Below, piece by piece: positions 7,948-16,078 of a stretch of DNA of 39,347 bases. The notes beneath the pieces are model-generated. The model had not been told where the DNA came from, did not search any database, and saw nothing but the letters and a program-made list of their open reading frames with translations. Within the stretch, counting starts at the first letter, position 1. Each line of letters opens with the position of its first letter. Origin of the DNA: JASHVB01 sp035535035. GTDB lineage: Bacteria > Pseudomonadota > Alphaproteobacteria > Acetobacterales > Acetobacteraceae. A program made the translations under genes and the position numbers. The stretch is from positions 1 through 39,347 of the forward strand of contig DATLQW010000167.1 in NCBI GenBank assembly GCA_035535035.1, given 5' to 3'.

Positions 7948-8303
7948 GGGCGTCTCCCTGGGAACCATGAACAATTGAAACGGCGAAGGATGATCCACAG
8001 CCCGGAGGCTGGCCAGCCGGAGGCGACGGACAAGCCGCGGCGCTGTGCGCTGGATCATCATAGACCCCTCGCCCGCCTCGCGTTCCGCAGAGCAAGACCG
8101 CCGATCTTTCAGGCGGCGTCGGCGGCAACGAATTCGCGAATGCGGCCAGCCAAGACTGTCCGGCGAGAGCAATGCTCGCTCGCCCAATCCATCGGAGGCG
8201 GCCGCGGGTTGTTCGGTGGTTCCACAGCACGGTAAGTTCCTCAACGCGTTCCTCCTCGTCCGAGTCGCGGCGGGACAGTCCCTGCCGTGCCCTGAGATAG
8301 GAT
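7948..8303. other. Intergenic stretch, no convincing gene
   Basis: About 350 bases separate the small minus-strand gene and the methyltransferase. Open frames exist on both strands, but the translated sequences are Arg/Ser-rich and lack ribosome sites. No repeat or hairpin of note is seen. Confidence 0.3.
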
Positions 8304-9059
8304 GTGCGCCCTCAGCCGGAGTCGCGCCTTGGCCGCCAGTGTCACCATGACCCTCCTCCATACGAAGCCGCTCAGGTGAGCGTGTCGCAATTCGGTCTGC
8401 CGCTCGACGGACTTGATCCGCGCGCCGACCCGCCACGCCCTCGCAGCCCGCCGCGCACAACGCCATCCCGGCCAATTCACGTGTCGGCCTTCGAGCGCGC
8501 GGGCGACGACTTCTATGCGACGCCGTCCTGGGTGACCGAGGCGCTCCTCCATCATATCCGCTTTCGCGGCCAGATATGGGAGCCATGCTGCGGCGACGGC
8601 GCCATGTCCACCGTACTCGGCCGGCATGGCTACAAGGTGGCCTCTACCGATATCGCCGACCGCGGGTTCGGCACCTCGGGTGTCGATTTCCTCGCTTGCC
8701 GCACGGTGCCAGAGGGCTGCCGAAGCCTCGTGACAAATCCGCCTTACGGCGACTCCGGCTTGCATGCGGGACAGTCGCGGTCACCCACGGCGATGCTGAA
8801 TTTTCTGCGCCATGCGCTGATGCTCACCGCGTCCGTGCAGGGCCAACTGGCGTTGCTGGTGCGGCTACAGTGGATCGCTGGACAGCGGGCGGCCGAGGTG
8901 ATGTCCACCGCCCCATTTGCCGCCGTCGTCGTGCTGACACAGCGAATCCTCTGGTTCGAGCGGGGCGAAGACACCAAGCCGGCGCAACATCACCATGCCT
9001 GGGTGGTCTTCGACCATGCCCACCCCCCAGGGCAGCCGCCAGTGATGCTGTACGCCTGA
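8304..9059 (+). CDS. DNA adenine methyltransferase-like protein (orphan)
   Basis: The core reads FYATPSWVTEALL, then WEPCCGDGAMSTVL (the SAM-binding motif I, with the usual FxGxG replaced by a PCCGDG form), STDIADRGFG (acidic residue binding the SAM ribose) and LVTNPPYGDSG (the catalytic NPPY motif of N6-adenine and N4-cytosine methylases). This layout matches small prophage- or plasmid-type DNA methyltransferases. No restriction enzyme or specificity gene is adjacent, so it is an orphan. The start is uncertain: GTG 8304 gives 251 residues, GTG 8376 or GTG 8481 (VSAFERAGDDFYA) would remove an unconserved leader of up to 59 residues. No clear ribosome site decides this. Confidence 0.75.
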   Translation: MRPQPESRLGRQCHHDPPPYEAAQVSVSQFGLPLDGLDPRADPPRPRSPPRTTPSRPIHVSAFERAGDDFYATPSWVTEALLHHIRFRGQIWEPCCGDGAMSTVLGRHGYKVASTDIADRGFGTSGVDFLACRTVPEGCRSLVTNPPYGDSGLHAGQSRSPTAMLNFLRHALMLTASVQGQLALLVRLQWIAGQRAAEVMSTAPFAAVVVLTQRILWFERGEDTKPAQHHHAWVVFDHAHPPGQPPVMLYA

Positions 9060-9174
9060 CAGGTGTAGCGGCTCGCACCCGCGCGCAGGCGCGCAATCAT
9101 CGGCGATCCCGGCGCACGCTCGGTCAGACGGATCGGCCGGCGGGACGGACGGCACCCGGAATAACTCTCCCACA

Positions 9175-9196
9175 CGCGATAACCGCGGTTATCGCG
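9175..9196. repeat. Perfect 22-base palindrome
   Basis: The sequence at 9175-9196 is a perfect palindrome centred on CCGCGG (arms CGCGATAACCG). It lies in the 470-base gene-free spacer ahead of the cassette. A perfect palindrome of this length is a good candidate for a dimeric regulator's operator or a recombination site. Confidence 0.65.
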
Positions 9197-9293
9197 CCTG
9201 GGGCGGTCCCGGGGGGCACTTAGTGTACGATTTTGAACAAATCGGCAGGTGACCCCATCTTGCCGGGCGCGCTCATCCACGGGTATCGTTCAT

Positions 9294-9324
9294 CCCAGAT
9301 GCCTGGATGGGCCGGGCATCTGGG
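9294..9324. repeat. Inverted repeat with 10-base perfect arms
   Basis: CCCAGATGCC at 9294-9303 is the exact complement of GGCATCTGGG at 9315-9324, with an 11-base spacer. No T run follows on either strand, so it is not a standard terminator; an operator or an mRNA hairpin is possible. Confidence 0.6.
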
Positions 9325-9387
9325 AAATGCCGGCTGAGACGCAGCCTCGGAGAGCAGCGCGGCGGCGTCAGCCGCTCGCCAGGCTTT

Positions 9388-9409
9388 CCTATCGCTGCCC
9401 AGCGATAGG
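9388..9409. repeat. Inverted repeat with 10-base perfect arms
   Basis: CCTATCGCTG at 9388-9397 is the exact complement of CAGCGATAGG at 9400-9409, with two bases between. It lies about 120 bases upstream of the first cassette gene, a position that suits an operator or a transcript-end structure for the upstream methyltransferase unit. Confidence 0.6.
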
Positions 9410-9529
9410 CTGGCACCGTTGGCTGGGTGCTGTTGACGCGGCGTAGGGAAGCTGTTCTATGCGGTCCACCCATCGAGACAAGATGACGTGGCGCGCACCA
9501 CCACCGTCTTTGGCGCGCAGGATAACGCC

Positions 9530-9877
9530 GTGATCATTACCGACCGACAGCTTGCCGCGATACGCGAGGCTCGATGGCAGGCGTTCAGTGCCAGACTGTC
9601 ACTCTGGTTATCGGCAGAAATCGGCATCGCCCACGCGGAAATCCTGCCTTATGTCGATGAGGGTATCGAGACGGCACGGCAAATCGGCATCACCGTCGAA
9701 GCTGATGTCGCCCTGTTTGTGCACCACACGCTTCGGCATACCGGAACGACAAGGCTGGATGGCCTGCCAGCCCCGCTCACGCGCATTCTGCTATCGAAAT
9801 CGGTGCCGGCGGCGCAGCGGGCCAGCGCGTTCCGCGAATGGGCGGAAGCGACCGAAGCGGACGCCGTCGATGAGTGA
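9530..9877 (+). CDS. Small helical protein of a type VI-like cargo cassette
   Basis: The 115-residue product begins VIITDRQLAAIREARWQAFSARL and later has IGITVEADVALFVHHTLRHTG. This pattern (a short N-terminal helix pair, a repeated-helix body, and a 'GIT-x-E-x-DV' turn) is recalled from small proteins next to VgrG and DUF4123 genes in type VI secretion islands; their function is not known. GTG 9530 is chosen as the start because AGGA at 9519-9522 is well placed; GTG 9488 would add 14 unconserved residues. The stop overlaps the next start (ATGAGTGA), so the genes are translationally coupled. Confidence 0.6.
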   Translation: MIITDRQLAAIREARWQAFSARLSLWLSAEIGIAHAEILPYVDEGIETARQIGITVEADVALFVHHTLRHTGTTRLDGLPAPLTRILLSKSVPAAQRASAFREWAEATEADAVDE

Positions 9878-10157
9878 GCACTTTTCGCAGGGGTCGCCGG
9901 ACCTCCTGGTGCTGCCATGCCAGAAGAAGTCTCCGCCCAGGCTGCACTGGATTGAAATCATCCTGGTCGATGAGGCTGACCAGCCGGTTCCCTGGGAAGA
10001 GTATGAGATTACCTTGCCCGACGGCAGTATCGTGCATGGCGCATTGGACCGTCAGGGGTTTGCGCGGGTCGACTCAATCGCCGATGCCGGCATGTGCCGG
10101 ATCACATTCCCCCGGCTTGACACCGAAGTCTGGTCACCGGCCGGTGGCGGCGGCTGA
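9870..10157 (+). CDS. Small beta-domain protein of the same cassette
   Basis: The 95-residue product has the pattern WIEIILVDEADQPVPWEEY, EITLPDGSIVHGALDRQGFARV and ITFPRLDTEVWSP. It reads as a single Ig- or transthyretin-like beta sandwich of the type found in small proteins of VgrG islands and at VgrG C-termini. It overlaps the previous gene by eight bases and is followed after five bases by the LysM gene. A role in joining a cargo protein to a delivery spike is inferred from similar loci only. Confidence 0.6.
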   Translation: MSEHFSQGSPDLLVLPCQKKSPPRLHWIEIILVDEADQPVPWEEYEITLPDGSIVHGALDRQGFARVDSIADAGMCRITFPRLDTEVWSPAGGGG

Positions 10158-10162
10158 CGCGG

Positions 10163-10798
10163 ATGCCGTGGCACACCGTCAGGCCGGGCGATTGCATCAA
10201 CAGCATCGCGTTCGAACACGGCCTGTTCTGGGAAACGGTGTGGAACGACGGCAACAACGCGGCATTGCGCAGGGTGCGTCCTGACCCGAATGTCCTGGAA
10301 CCCGGCGACCAGGTGTTCGTAACCGACCCACGCATCCGTTACGAGAACCGTCCCACCGACGCGCGGCATCGGTTCCGGATCAGGGGCGTGCCGGCGCGCT
10401 TCCAAATCCAGTTGCTTGTCGAGGGCAAGCCCTGGACCGGACAGCCTTACGTGCTGTGGGTTGACGGCGTGCGGTCCAAGGGGTCCACCGACGGCAGCGG
10501 CTGGGTGCGGCGGACGATCCCCCCGGAAGCGCGCAGCGGCACCCTTATCGTGGGAACCGGCGACGAGAGCCGGACCTATACGCTCAACCTCGGCCACCTC
10601 GATCCGGTCGAGACGCCAGCCGGTGCTATCGCCAGGCTGGTCAATCTCGGATTCGCCGTCGAATCGTCCGGCGATGCCTGGAACGAGGCAACCACGGAGG
10701 CACTTGCCGCCTTCCAGGCGAGTGCCGGGATCGAGCCGACGGGGACCCTGGATGGCCGCACCCAATCCGCCCTGCGCGATGCGCATGATGTCCAGTAG
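10163..10798 (+). CDS. LysM and peptidoglycan-binding domain protein
   Basis: The 211-residue protein has three parts. The N-terminus (about 1-52: WHTVRPGDCINSIAFEHG ... LEPGDQVFVTD) is a LysM domain. The middle (about 60-140) is a beta-rich domain with PYVLWVDGVRSKGSTDGSGW. The C-terminus (about 150-211: AIARLVNLGF ... ATTEALAAFQASAGIEPTG) is a PG_binding_1-type domain (AFQ-x-G-L/T-D-G pattern). No signal peptide is visible, so export would need a dedicated machine. Such LysM proteins are common in type VI cargo islands. It starts five bases after the previous stop and ends two bases before the giant gene. Confidence 0.8.
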   Translation: MPWHTVRPGDCINSIAFEHGLFWETVWNDGNNAALRRVRPDPNVLEPGDQVFVTDPRIRYENRPTDARHRFRIRGVPARFQIQLLVEGKPWTGQPYVLWVDGVRSKGSTDGSGWVRRTIPPEARSGTLIVGTGDESRTYTLNLGHLDPVETPAGAIARLVNLGFAVESSGDAWNEATTEALAAFQASAGIEPTGTLDGRTQSALRDAHDVQ

Positions 10799-10800
10799 CC

Positions 10801-13800
10801 ATGCTTAGCGCTTATCCCCCGGCTATCGGCGGACTTACCTTCCTGGATGTGAGGCAGCCTCCAGACCCGCAGCCACGGCAGTTTGCCGCCAACGTGCGGC
10901 GGGCGCCGAACGGCGGACACCAGGGCAATGTTGTCGATGTGGCGACCTATAGAGTTACGAAGTTCTGGCTGGAGACGCCGGCCCACCAGGCAGCCCAGGA
11001 TGGACTGACCGTCAGGCAACCGGCGCCGGCCGGCTCCCCGCTGCGCCGAAACTTCGCACCGCGCGTGGACAACACGACCGCTCTGCATTGGGAACTCACC
11101 GGCCCTGTGGCCCAGGATCCCAATTTTCTGCGCGATGCGATCACGCTGCGCATCGATTTGTTCGTGCCGCGCCGCTCCGCTCCATGCTGGTCGAAGACGT
11201 TGACCTGGCCAGCCGGGGGATGCCCGCTGGTGGACACGCTGCCCTTTACCGGTGTGCTGGAACCGGACGCGGATGTGACCGTGGTTGGCAGCCGGACCGC
11301 CACGGTCGGTTTCGCCGACGCCGCCAGGTTCCCACACAGCATACTGACCATCGACCAATCGCCGTACAAGCTGAAACTGACGCTGGTGCGGGGATTGAAC
11401 ATGGTCCGCGTGGTGCCGGCGCGCTGGCTGTATTTCGATGTCCTGGCCCACTCGCTCGTCGCCGAATGGGGCACGCATGCGATGCTGCCCCAGGTGCGCC
11501 CCGACGTTACTGGGCCGAACCGGGCCCTCACGCTGCAGCACGAGCAATACGTGCTCGCGAACCTGACCGGCGGGGGCGCCAACGAGCAGAACCTCGCCGC
11601 ACCGACCGCCGGCGTGACGCACAAATTGCGGCTTATCAGCAATCTCTTTCCGGTACACGCCAAGGGCGCGCCAAATCTCGAAAGCTACGCCAATCAGACC
11701 GACTTCAACGTGTATCGCGACCTGTGGGGCGATGGAACAAGAGTGCCGATCGTTGTGCAGGCGCTGATCATGCGTTCGGACGGGACGTCGACCGCGGGCG
11801 TGCCGGAAGCACTTGGGCAGGCACGAGTGGTGTGGGACTGGCGGGAACCGGATCCCAATCGATGGCGCGACCCGCTCGCGGCGGGGGCGACACAGCATAC
11901 CGACAGCTACCTCGATGCCGCGCATCATCCGACCGGCCCGCCGCCGCAGCCGGCCAATGTGCAAAACGCGCCGGTCGGTCTTGGCGGCAAGCAAGATGGC
12001 GCGCCGTTGCAGGTATTTCCCCCGGCCCAGGCCGTGCCGCCGTTTCCCTACACGGTCGCCGCCTGTCCAAACCGCCCCTGGGCGGTATGGAGCGAGTTCT
12101 GGCGAGCCGGCAACCCGGTTGGGCCGGCTGGCACGATCGACCGCAGCGGCGTCGTATTCCAACCGGCGCGGCAGGCCGGCGACGGCTACCTCGTGACGGC
12201 GTGGCTCGATGTCTATCGCGAGGCCGACGCGGCGGATGCGATCGCAGCGACGGCACCGCACTCGTCCGATTACCGCTTCCTGGTACAGCGTCGCGTCAAC
12301 ACGTATTACCTGACGCGCGGCGGTGCGGCCGACACCGGGGAAAATACCCCGGCACTCGTGGCTCATCTCAAGACCGTTTACGAGCGCGAATTGTTCACGG
12401 TCATGGATGTGATCGAGGCTCCGGTGAACAATGCCACTTACACCAACGCGCTCAATGGCACGCTGCAGCCGCACCGGCCCTACACGAACGGTGCCGCGCT
12501 TGAGAACCTCGGCCTGGTCCCGGCGCTGCCGTTTCTGATGCGGCATTTAATTGATCATGCGCCAGCCGCGAATTCGCCCGGGATTCCATTCCGGACCTGG
12601 GCCCAGTTCACCAACGGCCTGGACGCCGAGTTTCAGAATGGCGTGATCCGCATGTTCAACGGCGTCGGCAACGCCGCCACGTTGCGGGGCCAGCGGTTCA
12701 CCGGCAATGTCAGCGGTTCCACCGGCGTGGTGCTGAATCCGGACGGGGCCGCGCCGTACTTTGTGTTGTGCACACCACCCGGCCTCAATGACCAGGAGGT
12801 TGTGACCTGCGACTGGTCGGGCGGCAACGTGACGCTCGGTACACGGCAGGCGCCGCTCAGTTGCACAACGCGGCAACCCGATGTCGTCAATCCCGGCGCA
12901 GGTGCTGCCTACGAAAGCACCATCGACGTCTCCATCGACGGACGCGCGGCGGTACACGTGACGTTCCCGCGAACTTTTGGACCGGCGTCGAATTTCCGCA
13001 CCGATTTGTCGGGTGCGGCACGGACGGTCCTGCGCAACGAAATGATCGCCGCCGCCGCTGCCCACAATGAGGCACAGCCGCTGACGATCACCATCACGGC
13101 GCGCCAGACAACACCTCGCTCGCTGCAGCGGCTGGCGAATGTCCAGACCTTGCTCAATACGTTGATCAACTCCGAGCGGCGAATCCTGGTGCGGGATGCC
13201 ATCCTGAACGAGATGCGTGGCGCTGCTGCAACGCCGCTGCAGTTGCCATGCCTGAGTAATTTCGGCAACGCGCATCAGAGCGCATTGATGCTGGAGCTAC
13301 TTGGCGACACGATCAAATCCTACGCGGACACCACCTATGCCGGCCAGTCGGCCTTGTTCATGATGCATCTTCCCGGCCGGTTCAACGGGATCGTCGCACC
13401 GGGGCAGAACGTGGCGATGAATCAGCCCAGGGTGGCGGGCGCGTTCTATCCCGAGGCGACGCAACTGCGGAACCGCGGCATCGGCTTCGTGGCGTCGGTG
13501 CCACTTGCCCAGGCGTTGAACCTACCGACCAGGAACGCCGATTCGATCGTCTGCCATGAGATCGGACACGCACTGTTCCTGCCGCATGAAGCGAGCCAGT
13601 CGCAACCACGGGTCGCAGTGCCCAGTCCACATCCGGAGTGCCACGTCGCCGGTGACTCATGCATCATGAATTACGATCTCGATTCCGACCACTTCTGCGG
13701 TTTGTGCATGTTGCGCGTGCGTGGCTGGAACTGGAATGCGCCTGCCGTGGTCAACAAGCTAATCGCGGTCGAGATCCGCGACGGCAACGCGGGCGGCCAA

Positions 13801-15306
13801 GTGAACTGGACCGGCGGGCCCGTGCGGCAATACACCAACATCGTCGCCAAACAACCGCAATGGATCGATGCGGGCCGGCTGGACGGCACCCCGGTTCGCA
13901 TCGCCAACATCGATCGGCTGACCAAGGAAATCCGGGTCCGGCTGGTCTTTTCGAATGGTGCTAATGCGGACTATTCGGTCGAACTGGTCGCCGACACCGC
14001 CAACAATGCGGTCTATTCAGCGCAGGAGCGCGCGCACGCAGCATTCAATTTTCCAACCGGAGCGGCACAGCATCCCGCGGGCAACTTCACCCGAAGACAA
14101 GGATACACGGAAACCGGGACAGCGGTGGCGGGCGTTGGCGAGATCTCGCTACAGATCCGGTCACCGGCGGTCGGCGATACCTATCGCGTGGTTGGTTGGG
14201 ACAATGGCGGCAACCACCGCCAGACAGGAGACATCACCACATGGCGCGCGGTCTATTACATGGTGCTGCGCGGCGGCGCGCCGAACTCCGTCCCGCTCCC
14301 GGGTCTTCGGGGCGCTGTGGAACCGGAAATGCAGGCGCAGTTCACTGACGCGATATTTCTTGGAGAGGAGCCTGCCCCGGCGCTGCGTCTTTGCGAGTAT
14401 GAGTTGCCCGGCGATGCGGTCGCCACGGTCAGAGGGTTCTATGCGACGAATTGCCGGAATCTGCCGGGACAAACATACGGAGCGTACGATCCATGGCGCG
14501 AGACATTCGGCCTGGTGGATCAGCTCGCCCAGTTCCGTCTGATACCGACCACCGCGGTCAATTGCCAAGTCGGACACGGTGCGGTGCCGCCGACCGTTCG
14601 CGTCGAGGTCCGACAGCAGCCGGACCAGCCGGGGTATGACCTCCGCAAAGGGCTGTGGGAGGGCTTTGGCCCGTGGCCTCGGCCTGACGATAATCTGCCC
14701 GGTCCGCCGCATGAATGGTTGCAAACCGCCTCGATCACCGTTGCCGGGATCGCGATTCCAATACCGCCGGCCAACCTCGTTGCAATCGAAACCAGTCCGG
14801 CGCTTAAGCCCGGCTGCTTCAACGAGATCGATGTCAGGGTCGCCGACGCGGCTTTCGGCGCGGTGCCTGCCGCTGGCACGATCCAGCTGCGGGTCGCCGT
14901 GTTTCAGCGTTACGTCAACGGCATGGCGCGGATCAACGCCATCGGCCTCGATAGCCGTGGCATCGTCCTGATCCCGGCGCGACGTGAATTCGAGGCTATC
15001 GCGGTCGGGGCGCAGCTCAATTCCGCGATTCACGAGTTCGGTCATTCGCTGCGGATGGTCGCGGCACAAGCGGAGGCAAATCTCGACCCGCACGATAATT
15101 TCTACGCCCATAATGGTAATCACTGTCGATGGAATTTGCCGATCACCGTGGCGAATGACGGTCCCTCCTATCAGATTCCGGCCAATACCGATATCGCCCA
15201 ATGTGTCATGTTCGGATTCGTTTCGGACAATAATCCTCGCACCCAGTTTTGCGCCCGATGCCGCGCCGTGATGCGGAAGATCGACATGAGCCCGGGTGTG
15301 ATGTGA
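10801..15306 (+). CDS. Giant (1501 aa) protein with two archaemetzincin-like zinc-protease modules
   Basis: The first module has HEIGHALFLPH, giving zinc ligands H919, H923 and H929 with catalytic E920, the extended metzincin spacing HExxHx5H, though the usual Gly is Phe926. It is followed by C947, C954, M956 (CIMNY, a Met-turn-like segment), C966 and C969 (FCGLC), the Cys4 layout known from archaemetzincins with different spacings. The second module near the C-terminus repeats this order: H1411-E1412-x-x-H1415 (HEFGH), C1442, C1468-x-M1470 and C1484/C1487 (FCARC), but lacks a His at the third zinc position (Ala1421). The first 900 residues look beta-rich and are not recognised. No signal peptide or membrane segment is visible. 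Codons such as AAT and GAT are more frequent than in the neighbours. A secreted protease effector is the most likely role (inference). Confidence 0.75.
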   Translation: MLSAYPPAIGGLTFLDVRQPPDPQPRQFAANVRRAPNGGHQGNVVDVATYRVTKFWLETPAHQAAQDGLTVRQPAPAGSPLRRNFAPRVDNTTALHWELTGPVAQDPNFLRDAITLRIDLFVPRRSAPCWSKTLTWPAGGCPLVDTLPFTGVLEPDADVTVVGSRTATVGFADAARFPHSILTIDQSPYKLKLTLVRGLNMVRVVPARWLYFDVLAHSLVAEWGTHAMLPQVRPDVTGPNRALTLQHEQYVLANLTGGGANEQNLAAPTAGVTHKLRLISNLFPVHAKGAPNLESYANQTDFNVYRDLWGDGTRVPIVVQALIMRSDGTSTAGVPEALGQARVVWDWREPDPNRWRDPLAAGATQHTDSYLDAAHHPTGPPPQPANVQNAPVGLGGKQDGAPLQVFPPAQAVPPFPYTVAACPNRPWAVWSEFWRAGNPVGPAGTIDRSGVVFQPARQAGDGYLVTAWLDVYREADAADAIAATAPHSSDYRFLVQRRVNTYYLTRGGAADTGENTPALVAHLKTVYERELFTVMDVIEAPVNNATYTNALNGTLQPHRPYTNGAALENLGLVPALPFLMRHLIDHAPAANSPGIPFRTWAQFTNGLDAEFQNGVIRMFNGVGNAATLRGQRFTGNVSGSTGVVLNPDGAAPYFVLCTPPGLNDQEVVTCDWSGGNVTLGTRQAPLSCTTRQPDVVNPGAGAAYESTIDVSIDGRAAVHVTFPRTFGPASNFRTDLSGAARTVLRNEMIAAAAAHNEAQPLTITITARQTTPRSLQRLANVQTLLNTLINSERRILVRDAILNEMRGAAATPLQLPCLSNFGNAHQSALMLELLGDTIKSYADTTYAGQSALFMMHLPGRFNGIVAPGQNVAMNQPRVAGAFYPEATQLRNRGIGFVASVPLAQALNLPTRNADSIVCHEIGHALFLPHEASQSQPRVAVPSPHPECHVAGDSCIMNYDLDSDHFCGLCMLRVRGWNWNAPAVVNKLIAVEIRDGNAGGQVNWTGGPVRQYTNIVAKQPQWIDAGRLDGTPVRIANIDRLTKEIRVRLVFSNGANADYSVELVADTANNAVYSAQERAHAAFNFPTGAAQHPAGNFTRRQGYTETGTAVAGVGEISLQIRSPAVGDTYRVVGWDNGGNHRQTGDITTWRAVYYMVLRGGAPNSVPLPGLRGAVEPEMQAQFTDAIFLGEEPAPALRLCEYELPGDAVATVRGFYATNCRNLPGQTYGAYDPWRETFGLVDQLAQFRLIPTTAVNCQVGHGAVPPTVRVEVRQQPDQPGYDLRKGLWEGFGPWPRPDDNLPGPPHEWLQTASITVAGIAIPIPPANLVAIETSPALKPGCFNEIDVRVADAAFGAVPAAGTIQLRVAVFQRYVNGMARINAIGLDSRGIVLIPARREFEAIAVGAQLNSAIHEFGHSLRMVAAQAEANLDPHDNFYAHNGNHCRWNLPITVANDGPSYQIPANTDIAQCVMFGFVSDNNPRTQFCARCRAVMRKIDMSPGVM

Positions 15307-15344
15307 CAGCGAACGGCGAACAACTCGACCGGCTCCCGGCTTAA

Positions 15345-15452
15345 ATGAGTGTGCATCTCCGGGTTACCGTTACGATTGCTGTGGTGCTTGCGTCAGGCAC
15401 GGGATGCGCCCAACAGGGGCGGCCTACTGCCTTTTACGGGGAAGCAGCGTAA
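15345..15452 (+). CDS. Possible 35-residue lipoprotein-like peptide
   Basis: This short frame begins 38 bases after the giant gene and reads MSVHLRVTVTIAVVLASGTGCAQQ, a hydrophobic export-like start followed by a Cys, then a short polar tail. The -3 residue is Gly, a weak lipobox. No good ribosome site precedes it. If real it could be a remnant of an envelope protein, perhaps an immunity factor for the upstream protease; if not, it is chance. Confidence 0.3.
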   Translation: MSVHLRVTVTIAVVLASGTGCAQQGRPTAFYGEAA

Positions 15453-15531
15453 GTCCCCCCAGCTTCTGGACGGTCTTATGCTTACCAGGAGGCCGTTTCG
15501 TTAATTCTGGCCGGGAGTGACACGCAACCTG

Positions 15532-15550
15532 TCCCGCGCCCAGCGCGGGA
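15532..15550 (-). terminator. Hairpin after the ATP synthase F0 operon
   Basis: TCCCGCGC at 15532-15539 pairs with GCGCGGGA at 15543-15550 around a three-base loop, eight bases beyond the atpF stop. There is no T run on the minus strand, so it may stop transcription only weakly or protect the mRNA end. Confidence 0.45.
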
Positions 15551-15557
15551 GTGGCGA

Positions 15558-16061
15558 CTAAGCCGCGCGGCGCGGGGCGAGGGCGCTGGGAAGTTGCGTG
15601 ATGGCGTGGTCGATCAGCCTGGCGTCCGCGTCGGCCGACAGGCCATCCGCGATCACCTGCCGCGCCGCGACGGTGGCGACCTCCACGGCGGTCAGTCGCA
15701 CCTCGTCCACCGCCGCCTTCTCCGCCGCGGCGATGCGATCCATCGCCATCTGCTCTCGGCGTTTGGCCGCCGCCTCCGCCTCCGCCGTCGCGGCCGCGGC
15801 GAGTCGGGCTGCTTCGGCCCGGGCGCCCTCGATCAGGGCCTTCGCCTCGGCCAACGCCTGGGTGCGGCGTTGCTCGGCGTCGCGCAGCATTGCCTCGGCC
15901 TCGCGGCGCAGGCGCGCGGCTTCCTCCAGGTTGGCGCGTACCTGCGCGCCCCGCGCGTCCAGCATGGCGGCCAGCGGCGACCATAGCTTGCGGCCGAACA
16001 GCAGGAAGAAAAGGATGAAGGCGATCGCCACCCAGGTGCGCGGCTCGGTAAAGTCAGGCAT
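15558..16061 (-). CDS. atpF: ATP synthase F0 subunit b
   Basis: This 167-residue protein has one N-terminal membrane segment (WVAIAFILFFLLFGRKLW, residues about 10-27) and a long charged, Ala-rich coiled coil, the usual form of the b subunit that links the F1 head to the membrane. It is the last gene of the F0 operon and the more basic of the two b-type subunits. The order atpI-B-E-F'-F with the F1 genes elsewhere is typical of alphaproteobacteria. The ATG at 16061 follows a GAAAGGGG stretch. Confidence 0.93.
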   Translation of the reverse strand: MPDFTEPRTWVAIAFILFFLLFGRKLWSPLAAMLDARGAQVRANLEEAARLRREAEAMLRDAEQRRTQALAEAKALIEGARAEAARLAAAATAEAEAAAKRREQMAMDRIAAAEKAAVDEVRLTAVEVATVAARQVIADGLSADADARLIDHAITQLPSALAPRRAA

Positions 16062-16078
16062 GGCGAATTCCGCCCCTT

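Larger units (their letters stand above)
9060..9529. other. Palindrome-rich spacer before the protease cassette
   Basis: About 470 bases hold no credible gene but contain three strong symmetrical elements (9175-9196, 9294-9324, 9388-9409) and an AT-richer patch around 9220-9240. The promoter of the four-gene cassette must lie here or within it. Confidence 0.5.

Noticed and set aside
7948..8586. Upstream extension of the small minus-strand gene to 296 residues
   Set aside because: Translation is low-complexity Arg/Ala/Ser and overlaps the methyltransferase; the ribosome site supports the start at 7947.
12129..12135. TGGCACG string as a sigma-54 -24 element
   Set aside because: The -12 part is missing (no GC at the required spacing) and it lies inside the giant gene.
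10576..12546. Minus-strand open frame of 656 codons
   Set aside because: Antisense shadow of the LysM and giant protease genes; Arg/His-rich and without any domain.
14874..14880. TGGCACG string as a sigma-54 -24 element
   Set aside because: No TTGC at -12 and a location within coding sequence.
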